A stretch of DNA of 64,000 bases. Source: Streptomyces sp. KL109B (lineage in GTDB: Bacteria > Actinomycetota > Actinomycetes > Streptomycetales > Streptomycetaceae). Shown in pieces: positions 63,405-64,000 of the stretch. The notes under the pieces were generated by a model. That model saw only the letters and a list, made by a program, of their open reading frames with translations. It had not been told where the DNA came from and searched no databases. Where the stretch lies: assembly GCF_030766935.1 (NCBI RefSeq), contig NZ_JASERL010000001.1, positions 1,178,001-1,242,000 on the forward strand, given 5' to 3'. The first letter of the stretch is position 1. Every line of letters starts with the position of its first letter. The position numbers and the translations under genes are program-made.

Positions 63405-64000
63405 TTACGCGTCCCGCTTCTTCAGGAGTACGTAGCCGATGATCAGTGCCACGGCCACCCACACCAGCAGGATCGCGAGCCCGCCCATCGGACCGTACGG
63501 CGCGTCGTCGTCCGGCGGGGTCACCACCTGCATGACCTTGAGGCCGGCCTGGTCGGGGAAGTACTGGGCGATCTTCTTCGTCGCGGAGACGGAGCCGAGG
63601 ATCGGCGAGACCAGGAAGAAGAACGGCATCAGGATGCCGAGCGAGAGCATCGGGGAGCGGAGCATCGACGCGACGCCCATCGAGAACATCGCCATGAGCG
63701 TCATGTAGACGGCGGCGCCGAGCACCGCGCGCAGCACGTTCGGGGCGCCGAGGTCCGTGCTGTGGTCGCCGAGCATCAGCTGGCCGAGGTAGAACGACGC
63801 GAAGCTGGTGATCAGCGCGATGACGAGGGCGAGCAGCGTGGCGACGGCGACCTTCGAGAACAGGAACGTGCCGCGCTGCGGGACCGCCGCGAGCGAGGTG
63901 CGGATCATGCCCGTGCTGTACTCGCCGGCCACCACGAGAACGCCGAAGACCACCATCGCGAGCTGGCCGAGGGAGAGGCCGGAGAAGGAGATGAAGGTCG
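63405..64000 (-). CDS. ABC transporter permease (5' end outside window)
   Basis: The C-terminal about 198 residues of an ABC-2-type permease; the start lies beyond base 64000. The frame is open through the window end (SFSGLSLGQLAMVVFG precedes the first visible methionine). The EYSTGMIRTSLAAVPQRG motif and four hydrophobic segments match the permease at 60570-61436, so it is probably a paralogue of the same exporter family. It ends VLLKKRDA. The stop is 11 bp before the hypothetical gene's ATG at 63393. Confidence 0.88.
   Translation of the reverse strand, partial: TFISFSGLSLGQLAMVVFGVLVVAGEYSTGMIRTSLAAVPQRGTFLFSKVAVATLLALVIALITSFASFYLGQLMLGDHSTDLGAPNVLRAVLGAAVYMTLMAMFSMGVASMLRSPMLSLGILMPFFFLVSPILGSVSATKKIAQYFPDQAGLKVMQVVTPPDDDAPYGPMGGLAILLVWVAVALIIGYVLLKKRDA

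Overview
This window is a contiguous piece of a high-GC actinobacterial chromosome, almost certainly Streptomyces. The evidence is the strong third-position GC bias, frequent GTG/TTG starts, and the gene order pbp2-rodA, Ku/LigD, nrtL-lysA-hom-thrC-thrB-rho-LCP-rpmE-prfA-prmC-sua5, glyA-wecA-atpIBEFHAGDC, chiC-chiR-chiS and nucS. From memory this matches the S. coelicolor core around the atp operon. I see no prophage, insertion sequence, CRISPR array or antibiotic cluster. The window is mostly core chromosome with a few accessory-looking stretches.

Layout. 1-3.2 kb (minus): an NlpC/P60 endopeptidase cut by the window edge, a small protein, a TetR regulator and an AurF-like diiron oxygenase. 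3.4-4.5 kb (plus): a second ferritin-like diiron protein, divergent from the first. 4.5-9.9 kb (minus): a coupled PBP2/RodA pair, a secreted SH3-like protein, and an orphan sensor kinase coupled to a lipoprotein. 10-14.3 kb: a NERD-like protein, the NHEJ primase-polymerase divergent from Ku, and an acyltransferase-3 membrane protein. 14.5-19.0 kb: a MarR regulator divergent from an SDR/amidohydrolase/acyl-CoA ligase/MaoC operon, then tRNA-Arg(CCG). 19.3-26.1 kb: a receiver-domain protein and the aspartate-family amino-acid genes (nrtL, lysA, hom, thrC, thrB). 26.2-36.8 kb: transcription termination, translation and envelope genes (rho, LCP, rpmE, prfA, prmC, a possible 39-residue ORF, sua5, a phosphatase-like protein, glyA, wecA). 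37-45.5 kb: the complete F1Fo ATP synthase operon followed by a DUF2550-like protein. 45.5-49.4 kb: secreted chitinase with its two-component system. 49.5-54 kb: a membrane protein, cobalamin adenosyltransferase, an ABC exporter with divergent TetR, and hydroxyacyl-CoA dehydrogenase. 54.2-60.5 kb: a STAS protein, a membrane-anchored STAND-like ATPase, the mismatch endonuclease NucS, an LLM oxidoreductase and a small zinc-ribbon-like protein. 60.5-64 kb: ABC-2 exporter genes, the last truncated by the window.

Regulatory signals that can be read directly include a GGGAAT-N18-GTT SigR-type promoter before rpmE; a TTGACC-N17-TATTCT promoter flanked by two DasR/chitin-type direct repeats before the chitinase gene; a long perfect inverted repeat between the ABC exporter and its TetR; several strong hairpin terminators; and a GC-rich interspersed repeat family that follows the stop codons of five plus-strand genes, always in the same orientation.

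The least explained items are: an in-frame 39-residue Phe/Glu/Tyr-rich ORF fitting exactly between prmC and sua5; a low-molecular-weight phosphatase homologue whose nucleophilic Cys is Ser; a catalytic-core-less ArgRS paralogue heading the lysA operon; a sensor kinase paired with a lipoprotein instead of a response regulator; and a transmembrane STAND-like ATPase beside a STAS protein.
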